This document shows, one piece after another, positions 21,710 through 32,606 of a stretch of 64,000 nt of DNA. The DNA comes from Earliella scabrosa (lineage: Eukaryota > Basidiomycota > Agaricomycetes > Polyporales > Polyporaceae): NCBI GenBank assembly GCA_022605405.1, contig JABYQQ010000007.1, positions 1,054,001 through 1,118,000 of the forward strand, written 5' to 3'. The position numbers and the translations under genes are program-made. Positions within the stretch are counted from its first letter, which is position 1. Every line of letters begins with the position of its first letter. The notes under the pieces are model-generated. The model did no database searches. It was not told where the DNA came from and saw only the letters and a list, made by a program, of their open reading frames with translations.

Positions 21710-24700
21710 ATGGTCCGAAACGACCACCAAGTTACGGTCTCTTGCGAAGACTGCTCTGACGGCGAACATGAGGGAATTTGTGGGCATGTAGGAGGAGACG
21801 GGAGAGCGAAGAGTCCTTTTGGCTTCCCGGGGGAATATGATGATCCACCTGACGGCGTCCGGGTCAGTGCTCTGTCGCGTACTCGCTCCACATAATGCGA
21901 CGACTCCTAACAGGCAAACGTTGACAGGCTCAGCTGGAGGAACTCTTCACCAAGAGCATCGACCCTGACACACCCTTTGTGTCTTTCAGGAGCTACTCAG
22001 AAGCACCTAATCCAATATTGCACATCGAGGGGCTAGGCACCATCGGGCTGCCGCTCACCGAGCGCGACGCGAAGACCATCAAAGACCATGTCGATCCGAC
22101 AGGCAGTGACCTGGTGAAGCATGCGTGGGAGATTGAGGTAGATAAGGTATGAGCCATTTGCACTCATCGATGCGCATATACCCCACTATCACTGTATGCG
22201 TAGGTTGCGATGAAGCACAAGTCCTGGCCAGGCTTCCTGGACTCGATCATACGGGATGCTTGTGGGGTCCTTGGTGTCGAGGCAGACGCGGGATATCCTC
22301 GCTCCCGGCTGCGCTCGCTGAGTCTCATAGGCACGGACGGCAGGTAAGCCTGGTCTCAGACTCGACGTATGAAAGTTAGAGCTGACATATATATAGAATC
22401 CAGCCCGACCATGAGAGAGAGTGCGTCCATGATAACTTGTTGTCAAGCTGTTCCACTCACTAGATGATTATCAGAACCAGCCAACCTAAGGGCATGTTTG
22501 CCACACTCATGATCATCCTCCCATCGGAGCACACTGGAGGCGCGGTGCACGTCTCGCACGGCATCTTCACTCATCAATACGACTGCAGCTCGGAAGATCT
22601 ATCCAACACTACCGTTCTCGCATGGTATGCTGGTGTCCAACATGAAGTGAAACCAATCACGAGCGGATATCGTCTTTCGCTCATCTTTGACCTCCTCCAC
22701 AATCATCACATCCCACGCCCCGCAGCCAGGACGGAGACCAAGTCGATGCAGCGATTGCGTACCATACTGCAGACGTGGAACGAGGGTCGCTCGTCTGAGC
22801 CGTCCGAGAAGACTGAGACTCCCAAGAAGATTCTCTACGTCCTCGACTCTCACTATGAACAGACGACCACGCTGGGTCGAAGTGTACTCGAAGATCGTGA
22901 TGCACATATCCTGGAGCTCGTTGAGCATGTCGCCAACCCGCTTGGCTTCCGCCTCGGACTAGCGACCTGGACTTGCGAAGTGACCTGTGACACGGCTGAA
23001 CTAGATGACGCCTCGGACTACGAATACGAGAGGATGATGAGTCTGGGAGGACCGGAAGTAGAGCGCCAGTTCGCGGTTGTCGACCTCGTAGACATGCAAG
23101 GTGATCTTATCCTCAAGAAGGTCAAGTACGACTATGAGAGGGAAATGATCCCCCTTCTCTTCGACGACGACTTTGGTGATGACCATGGAGGTATAGGTAC
23201 CGTATCGTCTTCCTTTTACGGCCTTCATCAATCTCACCTCACCTCGGTTTTTGCTTAATAGAGGATTGCGGCGGTGAGTTTTGATAACGTATCGTCCTCC
23301 TCATCACTTATGATAAGTACCCAGTGTATAAACGGACCGTCATAATGCTGTGGCCTCATTGGGCCTATGGCCACCTCATACACGGAGACCCCAATTCCGG
23401 ATTCGCATATGCTCTCGCAATCATCAGCAAGTCGCAGAGCTCAGCATCGACTTCGGAGGAGAAGGAGATGGTGGAGGTCGTCCTCACACGTGCAGTGTCC
23501 TTATCGGGAACAACCAAAGCCAAAGCCTTGACTGTGCTTTGCACAGCCGCGATTAGATGGCTTGATGCCACCCTGTGGGCTCGAGCCGTGGAAGACCTCC
23601 ATGACGACGAGAAGCATGTTCCGACTCTCACCCACGCACATATCGTGGACGCGCTCTCAGCATTCGGGTTCTCCTCTCTACAGACATGGTACGTGCAATC
23701 AAGATCGCTGGTAATCCACTACAAATTGACGTGTCTCTGGTGTAGCATTGAAGGTGCGCTCGAGAGATGCAGTTCAAACATGGCGGTCTTCGATATCGTA
23801 GAGAAGCTCGCGAAGTGGGAAGCGGAGACAAGCGGCGCAAATCCCAGTAATATTCCTACAGGCTGGTCCGCCGATCAACGTGTCAAGCGATTCCGATCCC
23901 TCAAGCGGCCTTCTCAGACTGAGTTTTCGCAACTGATCTCATCAGCTGTCGAGCAAGGAGACGTTGAGTTCCTTGAAACTATGTGAGATATAGATCTCAG
24001 CTACTGCGGACCTACCAACTTACATTCGTTACGCATTCTCGGCACAATAGGCTCTTACCACAAATTACGAAGCTTCTGAACAGCGCATCGTTGCTCCACT
24101 TTGCCGTCTCCCTCTATGGCGCCGATTGCATTCCAGCAGACGACCGCCCACGGCTTGCGAGAATTGTCCTTGCTTCGGGCCTCGTCAAAGTCAACTTCTA
24201 CGCCGCCGCCGTCCCCGTCGCCAAGAGTAGTCGGTCTCGTCGTAAACCTAAACCCGTCAGCGTTCCCTCTCAAGCGCAACAGCAACAGCAGCGCGCCAAA
24301 CTGTGGCTCACAACCTGCTCGGAGATCGGTGCAGATAATCTTGCGTCGACAATCGTGGATAAACTCCTGCATCCTCCGGGAGAGCAGACGAACACGGTCT
24401 CGGGGGCACGTGCTCGTGAAGTGCTCCTCCCTCTCATCTCGTCCTTTCACACGACGATCCGGGAGCGCTACCTGGACCAGCTGCAACGGCTGTGCGTGGC
24501 CACAACGAAGGCGTATGTGGATGACGCTGTCGCCAATCCTCAAATCGTTGGTCCAGAGGGTATCACGCAACTCATTCACGCTGCCCTCTTCGGTTTACAA
24601 CATGGGGATCTCATTGAACAGTGCGTCAGGGCTCACAATGCGGGAATCATTGTCTAACTGGAGATTGTATGTCTAGGTTTATTCCGCGCCTTGAAGCTCG

Positions 24701-25784
24701 TTCCTTGTCCAGCACCAAGGCCCTCAGTGCCCTAATCGCAAAGCTGACAGACCAACGCGCCTCCTTCGTCTCAAATCTGCAATGTAAACTCGACTCCACG
24801 CTCGCTCGACTTGTCAAGCGACTCTCCGCTGCGGTTAGCCAAGAAGTCCGTCGCTGGAAACCGGACCGCTTGCAGGTGGATGCTTCGAGGTCTACCCTAG
24901 ACACGGTCGAGCTGTGCCTGAAAGTGGGAGTGCCCGAGTCGTGTCCGCCCCTCCTAGACGCCTTCCTCCATGCATCCGCTTGGTGTGTACAGGAGTACCA
25001 AGTACCACTCGTCTCAGACCTCCGCTCAGTCCTGCAGAAGTACGGCCAATCATCATCCTTGCCGCACTTCGCACCTACCTTCCGCTCGATAATCCTCGCG
25101 TGGGAGAAGCAGACGCTAGGTCAGCCTCCCGTCAACGTCGACTCCATCAGTGCGGAGATTGGACGCGCGCTCTCCCCCTGGACCTGCGACTGCAGAGAGT
25201 GCGGGGAAGTCCGCGCCTTCATCGCATCCGTCGGACCCGAGACGAAAAAGACCTGGGAGAACGTTGGTGGGCCTGGTGTCAAGCATGTCCAGGGATTTGC
25301 GGAGGATTTTGCAGCGAAGTACGCGCGTGTCACGTCCGTGCGGAAGACGTTCCCCACAGTCGTAGACCTTGTTGTGAGTCGTTGGTTCATGGACCGTATT
25401 CCTCAAACGCCGATTGACGCCCGTTTCACTCTGCGGGTGTAGGTCAACAGAACGAAGCGAACCGTGGAATCGCTCCAGTGGATGTACTACCAGGCGAAGT
25501 GCGTCTCGCTCCTCGAGAGCGTGAGCAGCGATTCTGCGGAACTCCAGGCCATCTTGGGACCGGACTATGCAAGAATTAAGTCCAAGCTTGACAACACATT
25601 CAGCCCCGCAGATTTCCAAGCGATAGGAACCCGGTCGGAAGCGCCAACGTCGATGTCATCCGCTCAGGCTGGGCGAGGTGTGAGGGACAAGATCGCGACC
25701 TTCGATCCTCCTTCGATCGTCCAGCGGCCTGCGAAACGCCGCAAAACGGCGTACAGCGAAGAGGATGTGATTGATCTGACGTGA
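21710..25784 (+). CDS. tandem family two, copy 2: oxygenase-like protein with degraded iron site, SIM kept
   Basis: Eleven exons: 21710-21862, 21928-22146, 22204-22343, 22397-22420, 22475-23190, 23262-23273, 23325-23688, 23746-23982, 24051-24620, 24677-25373, 25443-25784; 1157 residues. Exon borders and phases follow copy 1, including a 24-nt micro-exon at the HxD position and a 12-nt micro-exon. The core strand GMFATLMIILPSEHTGG and the distal HEVKPITSGYRLSL remain. At the HxD position the protein reads PDHERET, with two extra residues and no proper H-x-D. WTCDCREC near residue 980 is conserved. The tail RPAKRRKTAY then DVIDLT keeps the nuclear-like and SUMO-interaction-like signals. Probably a weak or dead enzyme that may act as a scaffold or regulator. 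Confidence 0.78.
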
Positions 25785-26281
25785 CCGCAGGCATACATAC
25801 ATCACGGCCCATACACAGTGCTTGCTCCCCAGTCCTGTAGAACAGAATGCTGAGTCCACAACAATGCCCCTGCCACATATGAACACTGTACTGTTCACGA
25901 GCGTTTATGGTATCTCACAGAGTGCAAGGTTGGACCTCGTCGTACGATCATAGTTGGAGACACTAAGCTTCTGCCAGTGTCGGCGACACACGCGAAGGAT
26001 AATGAATGGAGTCGGACATCCAGTATCTTGCAGACGTGCTTACTGCTCGATCTGGTTCTGCCCTCAACCAGTCCTCAACCAAAGCCGTCGGGGGGGGAGT
26101 ATTAGTGTCCGCGGCGCGGAGACCGCTCCCATTTGATAGACGCCAGCCCCCAAGTGGCACGTGCTGGACATACACTACTTAGAGTTGACGAGTCAGCTTG
26201 CAAGCTGTGCGCAGCCTGCAAGGTCCTTCGGCTCGTTTAACCCTCTTGTCGACGCAAAGTCAAAGTTCAACCGACCGAAGC
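25785..26281. other. intergenic between copies 2 and 3; duplicated 3' flank
   Basis: Holds sequence related to the DNA downstream of copy 3: ACATCACGG near 25800 and the shared 19-mer at 25836-25854. No gene is seen. Confidence 0.5.
25836..25854 (+). repeat. 19-bp tag shared by the 3' flanks of copies 2 and 3
   Basis: TGTAGAACAGAATGCTGAG occurs here and at 30575-30593. Neighbouring bases are also similar (CATCACGG, CACAAC), so the gene duplication took the 3' flank with it. Confidence 0.75.
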
Positions 26282-29200
26282 ATGTCGGCTAAACGAAAGG
26301 TCGAAGATGAAAATGATGCCATGGCACTTGAAGAACAGACGGTGGGTACTAGTCATAAGCCTTGAGGAACACTGAGGACCAGGAAGTACTGACCAACTTG
26401 TCTCGTTACACATTTAGGCCCCGGCGTCGCCGGAGTCGACGGTGTCGGAAGGTGCCAGTGCATCGGAGTCCGAGTCACCCAGCGAAATCCGAGTAGGCGG
26501 TTGCTTGTGAATAGTACCGGATGTTGCTTACGGATGCCTCTTCTATGCACCCAGGCAAACCTTGACCATGTCCTGAATGGGCGAACCGAGATGTCCGTGT
26601 TCCGTTGCTCGTATCCGCTCGCACCAAACCCCCACCTGTTCATTACTGGCTTGGGGACGGTGGGACTCCCCCTGAGCGACAGAGACGCGGAAGGAATCAA
26701 GGATACCGCAGAAGGCGAGACTCAGACAGGCAGAGGGATTCGCAGTACATCGGGCGGTGCTCATGCCTGGGAGATCGATCAAAAGAAGGTTCGTGCGTGT
26801 ACTGAATCACATTCTAGTACCGCTGAACGCAAAACATCAAATTTAGGTCGTTATGAAACATCCTGCATGGCCGGATTTCGTCAAACAGGTAGTCACTGAC
26901 GCTTGTCGTCACCTCAACATCGAACAACCTCCGTACTGCGAATTGAAGCTCGAGAAGCTGTTACTTTGGCAAGGCGCTGCGTCGTAAGCAATCTCACATT
27001 TCGCATGCCTATTTGACCGATTTGCTAATTAGAACATCTCATGTAGTTCCGTCGTACAGCTCACAGAGGCTACCGAGTAGGTCTTCCGTCACCATCAAGC
27101 CGCCCTACTTACACTCTTGTTCAGTGACTCAGATGGCGCATCTGAGAATGCCTTGATTGCCGCCGTTGTAGTTCTCCTTCCATCGGGAGACGGCGGAGGT
27201 GCTCTGGAGATACACCATCATGGCGTTTCTCGCCGAATCGAGTGCGATGAAGAGAGCGCCCTGCATACCTCAGCTTTGGCTTGGTTCACCGATCTTCGCC
27301 ACAGCTTTGAACCAGTCAAATCGGGATATCGACTTGCACTCAGCTATCGATTGTTCCGTACGAACCTCGAACAGCCGATACCGCCACTAGACGAGACGCA
27401 AGTGGACCGAGTGCACCACATCTTACGTGACTGGGGGACGGATTTGGCGCAACAGCGTGAAGGAACCCCTCACTCCATAGTCTGCCTCCTCGACCACCGC
27501 TACTCTGCTACTCGACTGTGCGGCACCATCCTGAAGGGCTACGATCGAATCCGACTCGCGATGCTCTTGGAAGCTGTCACACGGACTCACGAGTTTCATC
27601 TCGGGTTGGCCTACACGACGGGCACCGAATGCGATAAGGACGCTCAAGACAATGATGGTAAGTGACATGCCAACTTGAACTTGATGTTATAACGTACACA
27701 ATAGCTCATGTTGTATCTGGACGTAGATGGTCTAAGACTCACCAATCTGGTCGATGCGTCCGGTAACCTCATCCAGCAAGAGGTATTACTCGACGAAGTG
27801 CACAGCATTCCGGAAAATCTCGACATCATAACGACAGGGCAGGAACACCATGACGGTATGGAGAACAAGGTAAGCCTGCCCGCCCGGGTCTGTATTATGA
27901 GATATCAACTCTACTCGAGTCTTCAACAGGAATTCGCGACGCAGTTATCGTGATTTGGCCCACGGCCAATCATTTTGATATGGTTCATGGAGGACCTGCA
28001 AGAGCATTCAGTGCGGCTTGCGAGCTCGTTCGCGAGACAGAGCGAACAGATCTCAGGCAAGAAGGGATGGGTCTTGTGACTTTCATCCTTGCTCGCGCCA
28101 AGGGAATGTCTGGAGAACGGCTAGCAATGGCCGCTCTTCATTCAGCCTCCGTTCGGTGGACTGACTGTCAGACATGGATAAAGGTTGTTCAGGAACTATG
28201 TCGCGACAGCAACATTCCTATCCTCGAGGCCGAGCACATCCTCTTGGCAGCTAGGACATTCGGCTTCGATAAGATCCAATCATGGTACAGTACTTCCCCT
28301 CGCTCTCTCACAAGGAGACCTATCTGACCGGCCAGGGTACTCAGCATCGAAGACATCTTGAACGAAGAGGCTTCGTATCAGACCGTGTTGGAGCTGCTTG
28401 GAGACCTCGCCACGCCAGAACACTCACCGTCAGTTGCATCTCCACCGGTGCCCCGCGATTGGATTCGGGGACAAGCCCAGGAGCGCCTGAAGACGATTGG
28501 AAGGCCGGATCTGGAGGAATGCAGGTACTTGATTTCAGCCGCCGTCAAACACGGCAGCACTCAGTTTGCCGAGGAGTAGTATGTGCTTCACCATCGATGC
28601 TGTTTTCAATGCACTAACGATGCTTGTCTATAGTGTGCTGCCACAGATCAAGGTCGCATTCTGCGAACAGAGGTCCAAGTTGCACTATGCAGCTTTCGTG
28701 TCAAGTTTGGATTTCATTCCGCGACGAATCGTCCTTTCCATGCGAGAGATGCTCGCCGAAGAGCTGGTAGAGGTGGATTTCTACGACGAGGACGACGAGG
28801 ACGACAAAGACACCGACACATCTGACTTCGCCAAGCTCTGGATTGAAACGTGCGTACATGTCGAAGCATTCGATCTCGTCCGGAAGATCGTCAGGAAGAT
28901 CGCCCCAACTACAGCTGCAGACCAGAGAAAGCTCATTTTCAAGACTAGAACTTGCGAGGTCCTCCTTCCCCTCATCGCTTCGCTAGAAGCGACGATTCTG
29001 GCAATACCCTCCACTAGTCTCCACAGTCTTCGGGACCTGTGTCTCTACACTTGCAGATCGTTCATGCTTTACGCTTCCTCCAAGCAATACACGGCTGCGG
29101 CGGTCGATTTCCAGCGAGTCATTCTCGCCCTGACCATAAGCGACCAATCTATGGTCCTATTTCATGAGTATGTCTCTAATGCCATGATCATTGTACTCGA

Positions 29201-30283
29201 CCTCTGACTATCGCTGTAGGATTCTTCCGGGGATCAAAGCAATGGATCTCAACAGCGAAGTGCTGGGGGCACTGGTAGTCGAGTTGCATTCCCGGCGTCA
29301 GGAGCTGAACCGGCACGAGGCCAACTTCCAGGCGATACTGAATAAATGGGCCCATCGCTATGCGCGCGCGATTGCGGACGAGCTACGCCGTAACCGAGTG
29401 CTCGACGTAGTTCGGTCGACACTAGATGCGACTGAGATATGCGCGAAGGTTGGAGCACCGGAAGCATGTCGACTCGTACTCGAAGGGTTCCTGGAAGGCA
29501 CTAACACGCACAATATCGCCCCATCCTTCATCCACCAACTGCGGCGCCGTCTCCAGCAGTATGACATCAAGCTAACGTCGGACCATCTCGTGTTCGCCGT
29601 TCGACGACTTGCCGTTGGGTGGGCGCAAAGAACCCTCGGACCGCGCCCAAGCGACTTCGACGTCACCATGGAAAGCCTCCGATCCGTGATAGCTCAGTGG
29701 ACATGCGATTGCGGGATGTGTGCAGACGTTAGGACCTTCGTCACCTCGACGGGCCCCGAAGGACGCCGGAAGTGGACCCGCATCAAGCCCGACGAAGTGA
29801 GCCATGTGCAGAATCGCGTGCAACGCCTCACGAGTGCTTCTTTGGTCGGGATTTACACCCCTCCATGGTTGCGGAGTGCCCATATTACCGAGATAACGGT
29901 CAGTCTCTCTCATTGATCTCGAATCTCAGCCCATTTACCCATAGGCTCGTCCATAGGTCCATCGGATGCCCCTTCTTCTGTCGGCAATCCGGTGGAATTA
30001 CCATCGTGGACAGGGCATCGAACTTCTTGAGAGCCTTGCTGCTGATATTGCTGAGCGACGTGTGATCCTTGGCCCGGAATACCCGAGGGTTATGACCATG
30101 CTCGACGGGCAACCTGATCCAGGCAGTACAGCACCTACACGTTCCGGTGGCGACTCGGAATTTGCAGCCCGAGGTACAACCAGGAGGGCGTCCAACGCAA
30201 TTCGCAGGCCACGGACAGACTCTTTCGACGACCAGACTTACCCTCTTGCCAAGCGACGGAGGACTTGGTGGATGGGAATGTGA
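26282..30283 (+). CDS. tandem family two, copy 3: oxygenase-like protein, iron site lost, tail broken
   Basis: Twelve exons: 26282-26341, 26418-26492, 26555-26788, 26847-26983, 27047-27076, 27125-27657, 27727-27855, 27930-28284, 28345-28575, 28634-29167, 29220-29898, 29957-30283; 1107 residues. The N-terminus starts MSAKRKVEDEND and is acidic and Ser-rich. LFITGLGTVGLPL matches its sisters. The micro-exon has grown to 30 nt and reads SVVQLTEAT, so no His ligand is left, and the next strand is ALIAAVVVLLPSGDGGG. The distal His is kept (HSFEPVKSGYRLAL). WTCDCGMC near residue 930 is conserved. The reading frame ends at 30283 after LAKRRRTWWMGM. DNA related to the sisters' SIM-bearing tail lies just past the stop in other frames. 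Likely a pseudoenzyme or a gene in decay. Exons 6-8 are the least certain. Confidence 0.72.
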
Positions 30284-30664
30284 AGGACAAGGTAGCGACT
30301 GTCAAACGTCCTACGACCTGCAAAACGCCTCAAGACAGCGCACAGCGAACAGGACAGTATGATTTGATCTACTTAAGCTTAAGATAACCGCACGCGTACA
30401 CACATCACGGTCCATGTTAATATGCGATTCGTAGTATCGCGCAGCCCTGCTGAGAACATTGTATGTCGATAAGATCATTCAACATCCGCTGACCTTCGCA
30501 AAGGCTAGTGCTACATAAAGTGTGCTTGACCACATGGATACAAACACCACGGTCCATGTTGCTATACATAGTCTTGTAGAACAGAATGCTGAGCACACAA
30601 CGATAGACATGCATGTCATGAGCAACAGAACACCGTGTTGCGGGTTATGAGATTCGTCGTCGAA
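30284..30664. other. decayed tail of copy 3 plus duplicated 3' flank
   Basis: 30314-30364 reads RPAKRLKTAHSEQDSMI then stop, against RPAKRRKTAYSEEDVIDLT in copy 2. An extra T near the end shifts the VIDLT codons out of frame. CACGGTCCATGTT occurs twice (about 30407 and 30549), and the 19-mer of copy 2's flank recurs at 30575-30593. Confidence 0.6.
30575..30593 (+). repeat. second copy of the shared 19-bp 3'-flank tag
   Basis: Identical to 25836-25854. It lies further from the stop codon than in copy 2 because of a local duplication around CACGGTCCATGTT. Confidence 0.75.
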
Positions 30665-32513
30665 CTAGGGTGTCCGCATCTCAACATCGTCTCCTTCCGC
30701 CTTCATGACAAGCGCTTCTGCAGCGTTGTCCTCACTAGATCGTGCTCCAGGCTCAACGCTGCTGGTCTTCGCTTTCTTACGATGTCGATGTACCATAACA
30801 GAGGAGGCGGTGGGGTCGTCGTAGCTAGAGAAGTGGATCGCTTCAATATGATGGAAACATTTCGGCAACGGGTGGAGCGGCATACATTTTGATCACATGC
30901 AGGATGAAGCCACCCGAACCAGACGCGTTCATCATAGGGTGTGTACGTCCAGGTAGGACCTACTCGATGTCAGCACCGGAACAGAGGAAGGCCCTACACA
31001 GATGACTTCACCTGGTAGCGACGGAGGAACCCTTCAGTCACCGCTGGTCCTAGATAACCAGGCAGATCTCGTAACTGATTTTGTAGATTTGTTACGACCT
31101 GCGGACAAGCGTGAATACTCACGGAGAGGTAAAGGAGAATTGTGGAACCCACCTGAACATGTGGACTGTGGACGACGATGGATGCCGAGCCTGCAAGGTA
31201 CGGGAACAACTTATCCACGATCGAGAATGGATCGTACTGACTCGCTACGAGCAAGCTACAGCCTCCGTTAGTAAGTTGGATGCCATCGTGGCAAACGGCT
31301 TACCCGTCAAACTCGCCAGCGAAGAGCTCGTCTCTGGTCTGCATGAGTGCATCCGAGGCGACCTTCCGCTTATTGAGCCGTGCGCGCTGTCCATCCGACT
31401 TGAACTTGCCGGATGGTGGCTCAGAAGATGCAATGACTGGACGACAGGAATTAAGATGATGTATGCGTTGGGTTTGAGTTCAACGTACTGGGGGTGTATT
31501 CCTCGTCTGCTGTGGCCCAATTGAGAGAGGACATGGGCGCAATCACCTCCTTGCGAAAGTTCATGTGGACCATGACAGGGTATGCTGGTGGGGAGTCGAC
31601 GTCGCATATTGTGAGAAGACGACCTTGTCCCCCAAGCCGGTCCAGTATGCCCGAGACCAGCACTCCCGACGCATCATCTACAGCGATGTACCTGCCACCC
31701 GGTCGTACGTTCGCCAGGTTGAGCATCTGCCCAAGGGAATCTGGACGGATGTCTCGTAGACGGTTTTGGTCCTTGTTGAACCAGTACTCGCATACGTTGA
31801 ACATAGTGGGTTCTAGAACGGAGAAATACTTGGAGAATCTAACCAAGGGTCAGACGACGGGAAGAAGCTGGGGAGGGGAGGGAGACCAGACTACGCACTT
31901 GGCTTCCTTCCTCTTCTTGTACTTCTCCTTGCTGTACTCCGTCTTGAGCGAGTAGTTGGCATGCTGCTCAATCTGCTTTTTGATGATTTCCTATGGCACT
32001 CTGAGTCAAAAGGAGTCACGACTTGCCTAGGACTTTCCTCACCGATGCATGCAGCCCCGACTTTTTCAGTGTCTCGATCTCCTCCACCGTCAGAGGTTGA
32101 ACGAATTGGCCATCGTTGATCAGCTCGTTCGTCGCCTCCGTGTCCTCTGCTCGTCGGGGTCAGAGAATGTCCGCCTGAGCGGCCTAACGTGCATACCTAC
32201 TTCTTGCATCGGTCGGGGCGGGAGCACCCTTAGCTTCTTGTCCACAATCTCGTAGGTGAGCCCATACGCTTGTCCAACAAGTTCGCTGGTAGGAAAGGAG
32301 CCAAACTTTCCGAGGTTGATGGTCCTGATAGAGCCATGGGTAAGAGTCAGACGAGCACCTGGTGGGTTCGACATACGCGTTGCTCTCGAGCTTGATGGTG
32401 CGTACATCGCCGCTCGGGATCTTGAGGAGCACGGTGTGTCCAATCTGTATGGTCTCCTCGCGCGAGCCAGACGGTGCTGAAGAGGGTTGCGAAGGGCCTT
32501 CGCCGACGTCCAT
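30665..32513 (-). CDS. TRM6: tRNA (adenine-58-N1) methyltransferase non-catalytic subunit
   Basis: Ten exons on the minus strand: 32513-32377, 32324-32197, 32146-32043, 31990-31899, 31838-31489, 31436-31304, 31255-31153, 31098-31012, 30959-30886, 30824-30665; 455 residues. Landmarks of Trm6/Gcd10: LGKFGSFPTSELVGQAYGL, EYSKEKYKKRKEAKFSKYF, RPDSLGQMLNLANVRPGG, VLDRLGGQGRLLTICDVD, ELFAGEFDGLLVAS and GSGGFILHVIKIYDDP. With Trm61 it forms the nuclear complex that makes m1A58 in tRNAs, including initiator tRNA; Trm6 binds the tRNA while Trm61 carries the SAM site. The start is the ATG that opens MDVGEGPSQP. The gene is divergent from the UCS gene, with only 93 nt between the start codons. Confidence 0.95.
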
Positions 32514-32606
32514 GACGGTGAACGGTGAGAGAACAGAGAAAAGCGATCGAGATCTGCGCGCACATTTGCCGCGAGCGACCACGTGCGCCCCGACGTCGCT
32601 TCCGCC
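32514..32606. promoter_or_regulatory. 93-nt bidirectional promoter of TRM6 and the UCS gene
   Basis: The whole space between the two start codons is 93 nt and holds no obvious TATA box. Both genes must share core promoter DNA or have transcription starts inside each other's coding region. Confidence 0.55.
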
